The position numbers and the translations under genes are program-made. A DNA stretch of 64,000 bases from positions 80,466 to 144,465 of the forward strand of contig JAEZXX010000046.1 in the NCBI GenBank assembly GCA_023419535.1. The letters run 5' to 3'. This stretch comes from Pseudomonadota bacterium (GTDB lineage: Bacteria > Pseudomonadota > Alphaproteobacteria > Rhizobiales > Rhizobiaceae). Positions 34,252-42,155 of this stretch are shown here, one piece after another. The notes below the pieces were generated by a model. The model searched no databases and had not been told where the DNA came from. It saw only the letters and a program-made list of their open reading frames with translations. Each line of letters starts with the position of its first letter. Within the stretch, counting starts at the first letter, position 1.

Positions 34252-35108
34252 CGCAAGCCTTCCCGCCGGCTCTTCCGCCGCTGATCGTCGACGCGGCGGT
34301 GCGCATGGCACTCGCCGAGGATCTCGGCCGCGCCGGTGACATCACGAGTCTTGCGACCATCCCGCCCGGCCGGCGGGCGAGCGCGGTCCTCGCGGCGCGC
34401 AAGGAGGGCGTCCTCTGCGGCATGGATCTGGCCCGTGCCGCCTTCGCCGCGATGGACCCTGCCTTGCGCTTCGAGGCGCATCTTGCCGACGGCCACCGAT
34501 TGCAGCCCGGCGAGACCGTCGCGACCATCGAGGGCGACGCGCGCGCGCTGCTCTCGGCCGAGCGCACGGCGCTCAACTACGTAATGCACCTGTCGGGCGT
34601 CGCGTCGCTGACGGCGCGCTTCGCGGATGCCGTCGCCCACACGGCGGCGAAAATCTGCTGCACCCGCAAGACCGTTCCCGGTCTTCGCGCGCTGGAGAAA
34701 TACGCCGTTCGCTGCGGTGGCGGCAGCAACCACCGCTTCGGGCTCGACGACGCGATCCTGATCAAGGACAACCACGTCGCGGTCGCCGGCTCCGTCACGC
34801 AGGCCCTTCGCGCCGCGAAAGCCTATGCGGGCCATCTCGTCGCCATCGAGATCGAGGTCGATACGCTCGATCAGCTCCGCGAGGCGCTGGAGGCGGGTGC
34901 GAACGCCGTCCTCCTCGACAATATGGGACCGGAGGTGCTGCGCGAGGCGGTCGCGATCAATGCCGGCCGCGCCCGGCTGGAGGCGTCCGGAAATGTCGAT
35001 CTCGACACGGTCGCGTCCATCGCCGAGACCGGCGTCGACTACATCTCCACCTCGAAGATCACCATGTCGGCGCCCTCGCTCGACGTCGGGCTCGACATCC
35101 ATATCTAG
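34248..35108 (+). CDS. nadC: Nicotinate-nucleotide pyrophosphorylase (carboxylating)
   Basis: A 286-residue quinolinate phosphoribosyltransferase, giving nicotinate mononucleotide. Features: ALAEDLGRAGDITSLATIP, ALNYVMHLSGVASLT, CCTRKTVPGLRALEKYAV, RCGGGSNHRFGLDDAILIKDNH and the end VDYISTSKITMSAPSLDVG. It starts with TTG at 34248, coupled to nadB by a 4-base overlap. Last step of the operon. Confidence 0.96.
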   Translation: MTQAFPPALPPLIVDAAVRMALAEDLGRAGDITSLATIPPGRRASAVLAARKEGVLCGMDLARAAFAAMDPALRFEAHLADGHRLQPGETVATIEGDARALLSAERTALNYVMHLSGVASLTARFADAVAHTAAKICCTRKTVPGLRALEKYAVRCGGGSNHRFGLDDAILIKDNHVAVAGSVTQALRAAKAYAGHLVAIEIEVDTLDQLREALEAGANAVLLDNMGPEVLREAVAINAGRARLEASGNVDLDTVASIAETGVDYISTSKITMSAPSLDVGLDIHI

Positions 35109-35139
35109 CCGCGGGAGGGCTCTGGGGCGGAGACGGCAG

Positions 35140-35532
35140 ATGGATCGATTGTCCGGCGGCTGCCTGTGCGGAAGTGTGCGCCTGACCGCGGAAGGGCCGC
35201 CGAACCGCGTCGGGCTCTGTCACTGCCTCGATTGCCGCAAGCACAGCGGCTCGCTCTTCCATGCGGCGGCGATCTATGAGGAGGCTGCGGTCACGGTCGA
35301 GGGCGAGCCGAGCTTCTATGACGGGCGGGCCTTCTGCCCGACATGCGGATCGTCCGTCTTCGGTCGAACGGGTGGCGAGATCGAGGTGAGCCTCGGCGCG
35401 TTCGACGAGCCCGACCGCTTCAGGCCCGAATACGAGCTCTGGACGATCCGCCGGGAAGGCTGGCTGCCGCGTTTCGATCTCGGCCGGACCTACGAGCGCG
35501 ACCGCGAGCGGAGTGAGCCGTCCTCGACCTAG
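35140..35532 (+). CDS. GFA family zinc protein (CENP-V/GFA fold), copy 1
   Basis: A 130-residue protein with the GFA zinc sites: SGGCLCGSVRL at the start, CHCLDCRKHSGSLF, and FCPTCGSSVFGRTGG. Members are annotated as glutathione-dependent formaldehyde-activating, but the actual reaction is unknown for most. It begins 31 bases after nadC and may be transcribed with it. A second GFA protein is at 44577. It converges on nadQ with a 24-base gap. Confidence 0.85.
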   Translation: MDRLSGGCLCGSVRLTAEGPPNRVGLCHCLDCRKHSGSLFHAAAIYEEAAVTVEGEPSFYDGRAFCPTCGSSVFGRTGGEIEVSLGAFDEPDRFRPEYELWTIRREGWLPRFDLGRTYERDRERSEPSST

Positions 35533-35556
35533 CGTCGACCCCGCAAGAGGCCCGCT

Positions 35557-36531
35557 TCAGGCGCGCCCGAACCGGATGCCCGGCGAGGGCCTTTCCCGCG
35601 TCACCTCCGGGCGGAACCGGAAGAGCGCGGCGGGCCGCCCGCCGGTCGCGGACGCAATGCCGCCCGTCGGCTCGACCAGGCCCGTGGTCTCGACGAAGCG
35701 GCGGAAGTTCTGCTTGTGGACGTGCCGGCCCGCGATCGCCTCGGCGGCGCGCTGCAGGTCGGTCAGGGTGAACTCGGCGGGCAGGAGTTCGAAGATCACC
35801 GGCCGGTACTTCAGCTTGGCGCGCAGCCGGGCGATGGCGGTGGCGAGGATCCGGCGATGGTCGAGCCGCATCGCGATGCCGAAGGGTTCGGCCGGTGCCG
35901 CGCCCGCGCGCCCGTCCCGCACGGCCTCTTCGACGAGCCCCGCCTCGTAGAGCATCTCGTAGCGGTCGAGCGCGCGCTCCTCGTCCCAGCCCGCACCGTC
36001 CTCGCCGAAGGCCAGCGTCAGCCGCGTCTCCCACGACATCTGGCGCGAGATGCCGGACGTGGGCGAGGGACGATGGCTGCGGAGCGCCGGCAGGATCGTC
36101 CCGTCGATGAAGTCCGGCCGCCCCTGGCGCCAGTCCTCCCAGGGGAGGTAGCGGTAGAAGGGCTGCCAGGCCGAGCCGGTCGCGGCGATGGCCTCGTTCT
36201 CGCCGGCCTCGGTGCGGGTTAGCGCCAGATAGCCGACGGAGACGACCTGGAGCGCGCGATCGGCGTCGGCGCGGTGCCGGCCGCGGTCGCCGAAGGTGTA
36301 GAGCTGCTCGACATAGCCGAGCGGCAGGCCGGTCTGTTCGCCGACGAAGGCGCGCAGGCTGATCTCGAAGGTGCGGTGGCGCAGCGGATCGAACGGGCCG
36401 ACCGGCAGCCCCTCGCGTTCGCGCCCCGCGCGCGGCGCGACGAGGATGCGCGGCTCGCCGTCGCAGACCGACACGATGGCGGCGCTGAGGCCGACTTCGA
36501 CCGCCTGGCTGCTCCGGGACGGATCGCTCAC
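35557..36531 (-). CDS. nadQ: NadQ-type transcriptional regulator (COG4111, Nudix-like plus winged helix)
   Basis: A 324-residue protein with a degenerate Nudix-like N-terminal domain (ILVAPRAGREREGLPVGPFDP, then FEISLRAFVGEQTGLPLGYVEQLY) and a C-terminal winged helix (about 235-324; ILATAIARLRAKLKYRPVIF, LLPAEFTLTDLQRAAEAI, HKQNFRRFVETTGLV). This layout is that of COG4111/NadQ, the alphaproteobacterial repressor of nadABC. The Nudix catalytic glutamates are not conserved, consistent with ligand sensing. GTG start overlaps the phosphatase stop (GTGA). The likely target is the palindrome at 31047-31065. Confidence 0.85.
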   Translation of the reverse strand: MSDPSRSSQAVEVGLSAAIVSVCDGEPRILVAPRAGREREGLPVGPFDPLRHRTFEISLRAFVGEQTGLPLGYVEQLYTFGDRGRHRADADRALQVVSVGYLALTRTEAGENEAIAATGSAWQPFYRYLPWEDWRQGRPDFIDGTILPALRSHRPSPTSGISRQMSWETRLTLAFGEDGAGWDEERALDRYEMLYEAGLVEEAVRDGRAGAAPAEPFGIAMRLDHRRILATAIARLRAKLKYRPVIFELLPAEFTLTDLQRAAEAIAGRHVHKQNFRRFVETTGLVEPTGGIASATGGRPAALFRFRPEVTRERPSPGIRFGRA

Positions 36532-37043
36532 AGCGTCAGCGGTAGGACGAAGGGGGTGCCCGAAAAGGCGTCCTCGCCCCGCCCGATGGCGCGGATCGCC
36601 TCGACCATGCGCCCGCCGCGCTGCAGCTTGGCGTCGGCGAGCGAGACGAGGAGCGCGTTCGGCGTCGCGCTCGGAGCGCGGCGGCGCAGTTCCTGCGCCA
36701 GTCGCCCCTCGTCGAGCTCCGGGTTGATGGAGAGCGCCAGGATGTAGGCCGCGGCGGTCGAGCGGGAGATGCCGGCCCAGCAGTGGACGGCGAGCGGCGC
36801 GGTGCGGTCCCAGCGGTGGCCGAAGGCGATCAGCTGGTCGAGATGGTCCTCGCTCGGATGCGTCAGTCCTTCGGCCGGGGCGGCGATGTCGTTCATCGCC
36901 AGGAACAGATGGCGCTCCGGTGAGACCGAGGCCGGGCGCTCGACGGGCGTCTGCGCGTTGATCAGCGTGACGACGTCGAGCGCGCCGTGCTCGGCGACGG
37001 TGGCGGGCAGGGCGGCGAGAGAGGAGACGACGAGATAGGTCAT
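36528..37043 (-). CDS. Protein-tyrosine-phosphatase-like protein
   Basis: A 171-residue dual-specificity phosphatase fold. The catalytic CX5R loop is VHCWAGISRSTAAAYILAL (about 97-115), with Cys and Arg both present, preceded by FLAMNDIAAPAEGL, which may carry the general acid Asp. The substrate is not known. It lies between an HD-domain gene (50-base gap) and nadQ (4-base overlap), so the cluster ygfZ-HD-phosphatase-nadQ is probably one transcript. Confidence 0.82.
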   Translation of the reverse strand: MTYLVVSSLAALPATVAEHGALDVVTLINAQTPVERPASVSPERHLFLAMNDIAAPAEGLTHPSEDHLDQLIAFGHRWDRTAPLAVHCWAGISRSTAAAYILALSINPELDEGRLAQELRRRAPSATPNALLVSLADAKLQRGGRMVEAIRAIGRGEDAFSGTPFVLPLTL

Positions 37044-37093
37044 GGCCGATGTTACCCGAGCCGGCGATTCCCCGCGACGTCTATCCGCGCTCG

Positions 37094-37693
37094 TCAGGAT
37101 TTGGCCCGGTCCAGAGCCTGGAAGCGGGCGACGAAGTCCGCCTGGACCCGGCCGGCCGGGCGCGGGACCATCTCGTCCTCGCCGATCCGGTGCGCCGGCC
37201 GCCCGAAGAACCGCGTCGCCTCGCTCACCGAGAAACCGGCCAGATGGGTCGCCTCGTGATAGGCCGACAGCCGGTCCGCCGCCTTGATCGCGGTCTTCAC
37301 CCGGGCCGGCAGCACGGACGGCAGGCCGAAGCGCAGATGGATGGCGGTCTGGAGCCGGACTTCGACCGACTTGTAGTCGCCGCCCAGCACCGCCTTGAAG
37401 GGCGAGATCATGTCGCCGATCACGTATTCCGGACCGTCGTGGAGAAGGGCGGCGAGACGCCATCTGGGGTCGGGTTCGTCCAGCGCGACGATCCGCTCCA
37501 CGATCAGCGAATGCTGCGCGACGGAGAAGGCGTGGTCGCCCATCGTCTGCCCGTTCCAGCGCGCCACGCGCGCCAGCCCGTGGGCGATGTCTTCGATCTC
37601 GACGTCGAGCGGCGAGGGGTCGAGCAGGTCGAGGCGGCGCCCGGAGAGCATGCGCTGCCATGCGCGCGGCGGCTTGGCCCTCATCGACGACAT
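37094..37693 (-). CDS. HD-domain hydrolase (YfbR-like nucleotidase group)
   Basis: A 199-residue metal-dependent phosphohydrolase. The HD motif is spread over WNGQTMGDHAFSVAQHSLIVE (His), RLAALLHDGPEYVIGD (His-Asp) and AIKAADRLSAYHEATHL (Asp). The layout resembles the 5'-deoxynucleotidase YfbR/YedJ group, but substrate assignment is inference. Its ATG shares one base with the ygfZ stop (TGATG), so translation is coupled. Confidence 0.85.
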   Translation of the reverse strand: MSSMRAKPPRAWQRMLSGRRLDLLDPSPLDVEIEDIAHGLARVARWNGQTMGDHAFSVAQHSLIVERIVALDEPDPRWRLAALLHDGPEYVIGDMISPFKAVLGGDYKSVEVRLQTAIHLRFGLPSVLPARVKTAIKAADRLSAYHEATHLAGFSVSEATRFFGRPAHRIGEDEMVPRPAGRVQADFVARFQALDRAKS

Positions 37694-38529
37694 CAGTCGG
37701 CGGTGCCAGCCGCGTCGTCCGGCAGGGTGTAGCCGGCCCAGGCGGGCACCTCCGCCTCCACCGGCACGCCGTCGGCCGAAAGCCCGCTCCCCGCGCGAAG
37801 GGCCTCGGCCACCTTGTCGATGCGAAGGATCGCCATCGCGGTTCCGCCCGCCGCCGACAGGACCGTACCGACGGCGCGGCCCTCGGCCTCGACGTTGGCG
37901 CCCGGCGTGATGTGGCCGTCCGCCCGCAGCACCATGATGCGGCGGCGCGCGGTGCCGCGGTGCTGCATGCGCGAGACGACCTCCTGGCCGACGAAGCAGC
38001 CCTTCTTGAACGAAACGCCGCCGTTCTGGTCCAGCAGCACGTCGTGCGGGAACACGTCCGAGCCGGGGAAGTCCGTTTCGGCCTCGGCGATGCCCTCAGC
38101 GATGCGCCGGGCGCGGAACGCGTCCTCGCCTTCGCCGGCGACCTCCGCAGCCTTCCCGTAGAGCCGGGCGACGGTCGCGTCCGCAAAGCGCGCGTCCCGC
38201 ACGCCGAACTCGGCCGTCTCGTCCCAGACCGCCGCGACCGCCTCGTCGGCGGCCGCGATCTCGACCTTGGAGCGAAGACGATAGAGCATCAGTCGCTTCG
38301 ACAGGTCCGGCCGCGCGCCCGTCGCGACGTCCAGCCGGTAGCCGCCCTCGATCCGGCTGACGAGGAAGTCGAAGAGGATCTTGCCCTGCGGCGTGAGCAG
38401 CGCCGAAGGTCGGGCCTCGCCCTCCGGCAGGCCCTCGACGTCCGCAGTGACGAGGTTCTGCAGGAAATGGGCCGCGTCGGGGCCGGTCACATGGAGGGTC
38501 GAGCGGTCGGGCAGGCGGGCGGAGGGCAT
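37693..38529 (-). CDS. ygfZ: Folate-binding protein YgfZ (Fe-S cluster maturation)
   Basis: A 278-residue GcvT-fold protein. The signature motif KKGCFVGQEVVSRMQHRG (about 188-205) is the K-G-C-x-G-Q-E box that defines YgfZ/IBA57, where the Cys is essential. The N-terminal part has DAAHFLQNLVTADVEGL and ALLTPQGKILFDF. It binds tetrahydrofolate and helps repair or assemble [4Fe-4S] enzymes, which could include NadA. The ATG at 38529 is preferred to upstream starts because MPSARLPDRSTLHVTG begins the homology. Confidence 0.92.
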   Translation of the reverse strand: MPSARLPDRSTLHVTGPDAAHFLQNLVTADVEGLPEGEARPSALLTPQGKILFDFLVSRIEGGYRLDVATGARPDLSKRLMLYRLRSKVEIAAADEAVAAVWDETAEFGVRDARFADATVARLYGKAAEVAGEGEDAFRARRIAEGIAEAETDFPGSDVFPHDVLLDQNGGVSFKKGCFVGQEVVSRMQHRGTARRRIMVLRADGHITPGANVEAEGRAVGTVLSAAGGTAMAILRIDKVAEALRAGSGLSADGVPVEAEVPAWAGYTLPDDAAGTAD

Positions 38530-38611
38530 GATCGGTCCGGGCTGGCGGGCGGCGGGGCGTTCCTGCGATGATATGGCCGTCCGCTCGATCCGGGGCAACC
38601 GGACCGGCGCC

Positions 38612-39385
38612 TCAGTCCCCGGCCAGGAAGAACTCCAGCCGCCCTTCCGGCGAGATGCCGACGCGGTAGAAGTAGTAGGCGCCCAGATCGAGCATCTCGC
38701 GATAGTCGCCCGCGGTGACGATCTGGAACAGCTCCACCAGCTGGCGGTTCGTCAGTTCGTCGAGCGCCACTTGCGTGAAATAGGGCCAGACGAAAATCTC
38801 TGCATCGCTTCCCGCGTCCACCCGCACGTGGCCGGACCGGAGCACGTCGAGAAGGATCGCGAGGATCTCCACGCCCTCGCCGTCCCCCGACGCGGCCTTC
38901 AGGAACTCGATCGGATCGCCCTCGATGGGCGTCACGGAGAGGGCGGTCGGCTCGAAGCCGCCTTCGAGATAGGGGCGCAGCGCCTCGATCTCGCCGGCCT
39001 CGGCGATCTCGATCAGCCGGGCGCGAAGGTCGCGCACGGTGCCCGGAAGGCCGTCGTCGCCGTATCGCACGGCCAGCGGCTCCCCGCTCGCCGGTTCGCC
39101 CTCCACCGCCGTGCCTTCGGACGGATCGGACGGCGGACCTTGCGTCGCCGGCTGCGAAGGGCCCTGGCCCCAGTCCGGCGACATCCCGGAGCGGTCGGGG
39201 TCGAGCGGGGGCAGCGGATGGGAGATGATGTCGCCGGGGCGCACGATCGTCCCGTCCTCGCGGGTTATCTGCGAGAAGGCGTGCGCGTCGACGGTGATGG
39301 CCGCGGCGATCCCGAGCGCGACGGCCAGGGTCGCCGCCGGCCGGGTCGTCCTACTGGAGATTGCGGTCCGCGAGATAGTCGCCAT
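38612..39385 (-). CDS. Secreted protein of unknown function
   Basis: A 257-residue protein with an N-terminal signal (TLAVALGIAAAITVDAHA, about 19-36), a proline/glycine-rich linker (about 48-95) and a folded C-terminal domain (about 105-257) with VRDLRARLIEIAEAGEIEAL, EFLKAASGDGEGVEILAIL and a late YFYRVGISPEGRLEFFLAGD. The family is not recognised. It overlaps the preceding small gene by 35 bases, so the two are probably translated together. Probably periplasmic. Confidence 0.7.
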   Translation of the reverse strand: MATISRTAISSRTTRPAATLAVALGIAAAITVDAHAFSQITREDGTIVRPGDIISHPLPPLDPDRSGMSPDWGQGPSQPATQGPPSDPSEGTAVEGEPASGEPLAVRYGDDGLPGTVRDLRARLIEIAEAGEIEALRPYLEGGFEPTALSVTPIEGDPIEFLKAASGDGEGVEILAILLDVLRSGHVRVDAGSDAEIFVWPYFTQVALDELTNRQLVELFQIVTAGDYREMLDLGAYYFYRVGISPEGRLEFFLAGD

Positions 39386-39611
39386 TGACGATCCGCTGGC
39401 GCAGCGTGTCGAGGAGGTCGAGCGCCTCGGCCTCGCCGTGGAGCCGCACGAGTTCGGTAAGGGCGGTCGTGATGGCCGTCTCGGCCAGGATCTCGGCTTC
39501 GATCCCGTCGGACATCCCATCGGCCCAGGCCTCGTTGTGATATTCGGTCGCGACCTGCTTCTTCTCGGCGGCGATCACCTCGTCGAGTTCGGCACTGTGG
39601 ATGTCGATCAT
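39351..39611 (-). CDS. Small helical protein of unknown function
   Basis: An 86-residue acidic protein, mostly helical (ELDEVIAAEKKQVATEYHNE, IEAEILAETAITTALTEL, EALDLLDTLRQRIVNGDY), without signal or membrane segments. The ATG at 39611 fits the length; an in-frame start at 39668 is also open. It overlaps the secreted-protein gene by 35 bases at its end. The family is not recognised. Confidence 0.65.
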   Translation of the reverse strand: MIDIHSAELDEVIAAEKKQVATEYHNEAWADGMSDGIEAEILAETAITTALTELVRLHGEAEALDLLDTLRQRIVNGDYLADRNLQ

Positions 39612-39714
39612 CCAGAAACTCCAATTGCGTCGGTCGAATTCACGCCCCGTTAAAGCCTTAGCACGCATTTCCCGCGATTTATCCCCCGCTCTTCGGTGGA
39701 CGCTTAATTCACCA

Positions 39715-40227
39715 TTAATTTCCGTAGCGGACGCCGATCTCGCGCGACAGGCTCGCGCCCTCCTGAAGATAACGCCGGGTCGCGACGTCGGCGGCGGGGG
39801 TGCACTGCCGGTAGGTGGCCTCGAAGGCGCGATAGCCCGAATTGAACTGGGCGACGAGGATGCGCCGGTCGGCTTCGTTCGGCCGCTGGGCGGCGATCAG
39901 CTCGTTCATCTTGTCGCGCCAGACCCCGCCGTCCTCGTCGCCGCACAAGGTGCGCAGGAAGTGCATGGAGCCGAGGATGTTGGCGAGGCGCCCCAGCGGC
40001 TGCATGAAGGCCGCGTTCGACGGGCGCTCGGCGCCGTCCACGGGCTCGGCCGGAGGGCCCTCCGCCGGGGGCTGTCCGGGCGTTCCCGGCGGCGCCTCCG
40101 CGGCCGGCGGTTCGCCTGCGGGCTCCTGCGCGGGCGCGGGCCCGGCGCTGACGAGCCCTGCCGCCAGCGCGAGCGCGGGCAACAGGAAACCGAACGGGCG
40201 GACGGGGCGCGACATCCCCGTCGTCAT
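39715..40227 (-). CDS. TIGR02301 family secreted protein
   Basis: A 170-residue protein with a signal peptide (FGFLLPALALAAGLVSAGPAPA) and a proline/alanine/glutamate-rich stretch (about 34-65). The conserved domain is from about 72 (MQPLGRLANILGSMHFLRTLCG, then VWRDKMNELIAAQ, RRILVAQFNSGYRAFEATY and QCTPAADVATRRYLQEGASLSR). This matches TIGR02301, an alphaproteobacterial family without known function. It starts at 40227; MSRPV at 40215 is an alternative. Its stop lies in the AT-rich gap beside 39611. Confidence 0.8.
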   Translation of the reverse strand: MTTGMSRPVRPFGFLLPALALAAGLVSAGPAPAQEPAGEPPAAEAPPGTPGQPPAEGPPAEPVDGAERPSNAAFMQPLGRLANILGSMHFLRTLCGDEDGGVWRDKMNELIAAQRPNEADRRILVAQFNSGYRAFEATYRQCTPAADVATRRYLQEGASLSREIGVRYGN

Positions 40228-40265
40228 GGCGAGCCATTGGGGAAATTGCAAGGCGTCGGGGAGCC

Positions 40266-40670
40266 TCAGGCGGCCGACAGGACGACGGCGGCCAGGCCCG
40301 GCGTCGTGTGGCCGGCCGCCTCGAAGCGTTCGATCTCGTGGAGCGGCACGAACCGGAGGCTCGCCGCATCGGCGGCCGCGACCGGGACCGCCCCCGTCGG
40401 CAGGTGCGCGCGATGGACGGCGATGACCGTATGCCAGTGCGCGCCGATCTCCTCGTGGAGGCGAAGGAAGTCCAGATGCGCCACCGCCACGCCGGTCTCC
40501 TCTTCCAGCTCCCGCCGCGCGGCGGCCTCGAGCGTCTCGCCGAACTCGACGCGCCCGCCGGGCAGGCTGAAGCGCCCCTTGAACGGCTCGCGCCCGCGTT
40601 CGACGAGAAGCACGCCCTCCGACCCCAGAACGCAGGTCGAGACGACGAGGGTCGGGCGGCGGTCGCTCAT
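40266..40670 (-). CDS. Nudix hydrolase
   Basis: A 134-residue Nudix enzyme with an intact box: GGRVEFGETLEAAARRELEEE (about 37-57) followed by TGV, matching GX5EX7REUXEEXGU. The opening is LVVSTCVLGSEGVLLVERGREPFKGRFSLPG in two parts. The substrate could be an ADP-ribose-like or nucleotide compound and cannot be decided from sequence. The ATG at 40670 is chosen by homology. It is divergent from the SRAP gene by 50 bases. Confidence 0.88.
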   Translation of the reverse strand: MSDRRPTLVVSTCVLGSEGVLLVERGREPFKGRFSLPGGRVEFGETLEAAARRELEEETGVAVAHLDFLRLHEEIGAHWHTVIAVHRAHLPTGAVPVAAADAASLRFVPLHEIERFEAAGHTTPGLAAVVLSAA

Positions 40671-40720
40671 CGAGGGTTCCGGCTTGACGGGGACAGGGTT
40701 CGGATCGACAAACCGCACCC

Positions 40721-41428
40721 ATGTGCGGACGCTTCAAGCTCGACACCCCGCCCCTGAAGGTCAAGGACCATTTCGGCCTGGCCGCTCTGGAGGCCTTCCC
40801 GCCGCGCTACAACATCGCGCCGACGCAGCCGATCCTGATCGTCCTGGACTCGCCCGTCCGCGAGCGGCCCGGCCGTCTGCCGATGCTCGCGCGCTGGGGC
40901 CTCATCCCGGCCTTCGCCAAGGACCCGCGCGACGTGCCGCTGCTCTTCAACGCCCGCGCCGAGACGGCGGGCGAGCGCAACGCCTTCCGGGCCGCGCTGC
41001 GCCACCGCCGTTGCCTGATCCCGGCGAACGGTTTCTACGAATGGCAGAAGCGCGGGAAGGGGCGCTCCCGGCCCTTCCTCGTCACGGCCCGGGACGGCGG
41101 CCTCTTCGCCTTCGCCGCGCTGATGGAGACGTTCCTCGCCGCCGACGGCAGCGAGATCGACACGGCCACCATCCTTACGACGAGCGCGAATGCCGCGCTC
41201 GCGGACATCCACGAGCGCATGCCCGTCATCGTGCCGCCGGGCGGCTATGCACGCTGGCTCGACTGCCGGAGCTTCGAGCCGAAGGACGTGGCCGACCTCC
41301 TTCAGCCCGCGCCGGGGAATCTGCTGGAGGCGCGCGCGGTCAGCGAGGCCGTCAACAAGGTCGCGAACATGAGCCCGCAGGTGCAGGAGCCGCCGGACGG
41401 CGGCGGGCAGGGCAGCTTCGGGTTCTGA
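40721..41428 (+). CDS. SRAP family protein (HMCES/YedK type)
   Basis: A 235-residue SOS-response-associated protein that forms a stable thiazolidine link with abasic sites in single-stranded DNA. Active residues are visible: Cys2 in MCGRFKL, Asn in LLFNARAETAGE, Glu in PANGFYEWQK (near 109) and His in ADIHERMPVI (near 166). The full length is usual. It may work with the repair genes elsewhere in the window, but there is no operon link. Confidence 0.93.
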   Translation: MCGRFKLDTPPLKVKDHFGLAALEAFPPRYNIAPTQPILIVLDSPVRERPGRLPMLARWGLIPAFAKDPRDVPLLFNARAETAGERNAFRAALRHRRCLIPANGFYEWQKRGKGRSRPFLVTARDGGLFAFAALMETFLAADGSEIDTATILTTSANAALADIHERMPVIVPPGGYARWLDCRSFEPKDVADLLQPAPGNLLEARAVSEAVNKVANMSPQVQEPPDGGGQGSFGF

Positions 41429-41435
41429 AACGGGA

Positions 41436-41467
41436 AACGCCGGGCCGTCCAAGGGACGCCCGGCGTT
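41436..41467. terminator. Hairpin between SRAP gene and the small minus-strand gene
   Basis: A perfect 10-bp stem AACGCCGGGC/GCCCGGCGTT with a 12-base loop, 7 bases after the SRAP stop; two T residues close the stem. It may terminate both convergent units, although the T run is short. Confidence 0.5.
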
Positions 41468-41644
41468 CTCGATCGGTTGTTTCGGCGGGCGGCTTCCCGC
41501 CGGCTCGATCTCGGTCAGTTCGCGTGGTCCGTCAGGCCCGTGCGGGCGGGTCCGATCGCGTGGCGCGGCCTCGATCTCGGCGAGGGCACCATCGTGCGGG
41601 TCTTGCGACGCTCCGCCGGCTGGTCCGGCGCGGGAACCATGACC

Positions 41645-41824
41645 TTACTTCGCGCCGTCGAGGCGCGGACGGGTCGCGAGCACCGGAACCTTCGGCTGAT
41701 GCCGGCGCACGGCCGCCGCGGCGGCTGCGATCGAAGCGATGCCGATCTGCTTGTAGTGCTCCAGAAGCTTGGTTTCCTTCTCGCGCTCCGACTTAGAGCG
41801 GAATGCGATATGCTGCGGCGCCAT
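41645..41824 (-). CDS. 59-residue hypothetical protein
   Basis: A short gene with a strong ribosome site (GGAGG, 10 bases before the ATG). The product opens MAPQHIAFRSKSEREKETKL, continues EHYKQIGIASIAAAAAAVRR and ends TRPRLDGAK. The first half is charged and helical, the middle has an alanine run, and the end is basic. No signal peptide. The family is not recognised; it resembles small conserved Hyphomicrobiales proteins in style only. It is divergent from cysS across a 331-base gap. Confidence 0.7.
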   Translation of the reverse strand: MAPQHIAFRSKSEREKETKLLEHYKQIGIASIAAAAAAVRRHQPKVPVLATRPRLDGAK

Positions 41825-42155
41825 GGAATTCTTTCCTCCGTTGGGGTGACGGCGGCATATATGGCAGGCGAATGAGACGGTTTCACGGCATTTCGAAGCA
41901 AATTGCGCGGATTTATACTTAATGAAACGTTCATTTCCCGTTCAGGAAACGTGGGAAGGACCGGATTCACTGGCGTGCGCCCAACAACGCGAAGAAGGGA
42001 GACACAATCGGAGACAATCCGTGATCGAGTTGGTTTGCCCACCGCGGCGGTCGCCGGGCGTGGGCCGGGGCGTTCCGCATCGCGCAGCGATCATGTAGCA
42101 CTCGCCGGGACGGCGCCGCGCCGGAAGGCCGGCGGCTCGACAGGAGGCGAAGACA
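41825..42155. other. Divergent regulatory region between the 59-residue gene and cysS
   Basis: A 331-base gap, more AT-rich between 41880 and 41940. It carries the palindrome at 41921-41935 and, at the right end, the AGGAGG of cysS. No open frame here has a supported start. Confidence 0.5.
41921..41935. promoter_or_regulatory. Palindrome AATGAA-N3-TTCATT
   Basis: A perfect 6-bp inverted repeat around ACG, in the only AT-rich part of the divergent region. It could be an operator; no regulator can be named. Confidence 0.4.

Noticed and set aside
30742..34311. A 1189-codon open frame on the minus strand opposite recO, nadA and nadB
   Set aside because: It lies fully antisense to well-recognised genes, is rich in Arg, Ala, Gly, Asp and His, and has no domain. 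It is a shadow caused by high GC at third positions.
39601..41796. A 731-codon plus-strand frame
   Set aside because: It crosses TIGR02301, Nudix and SRAP genes in other frames and has no conserved motif.
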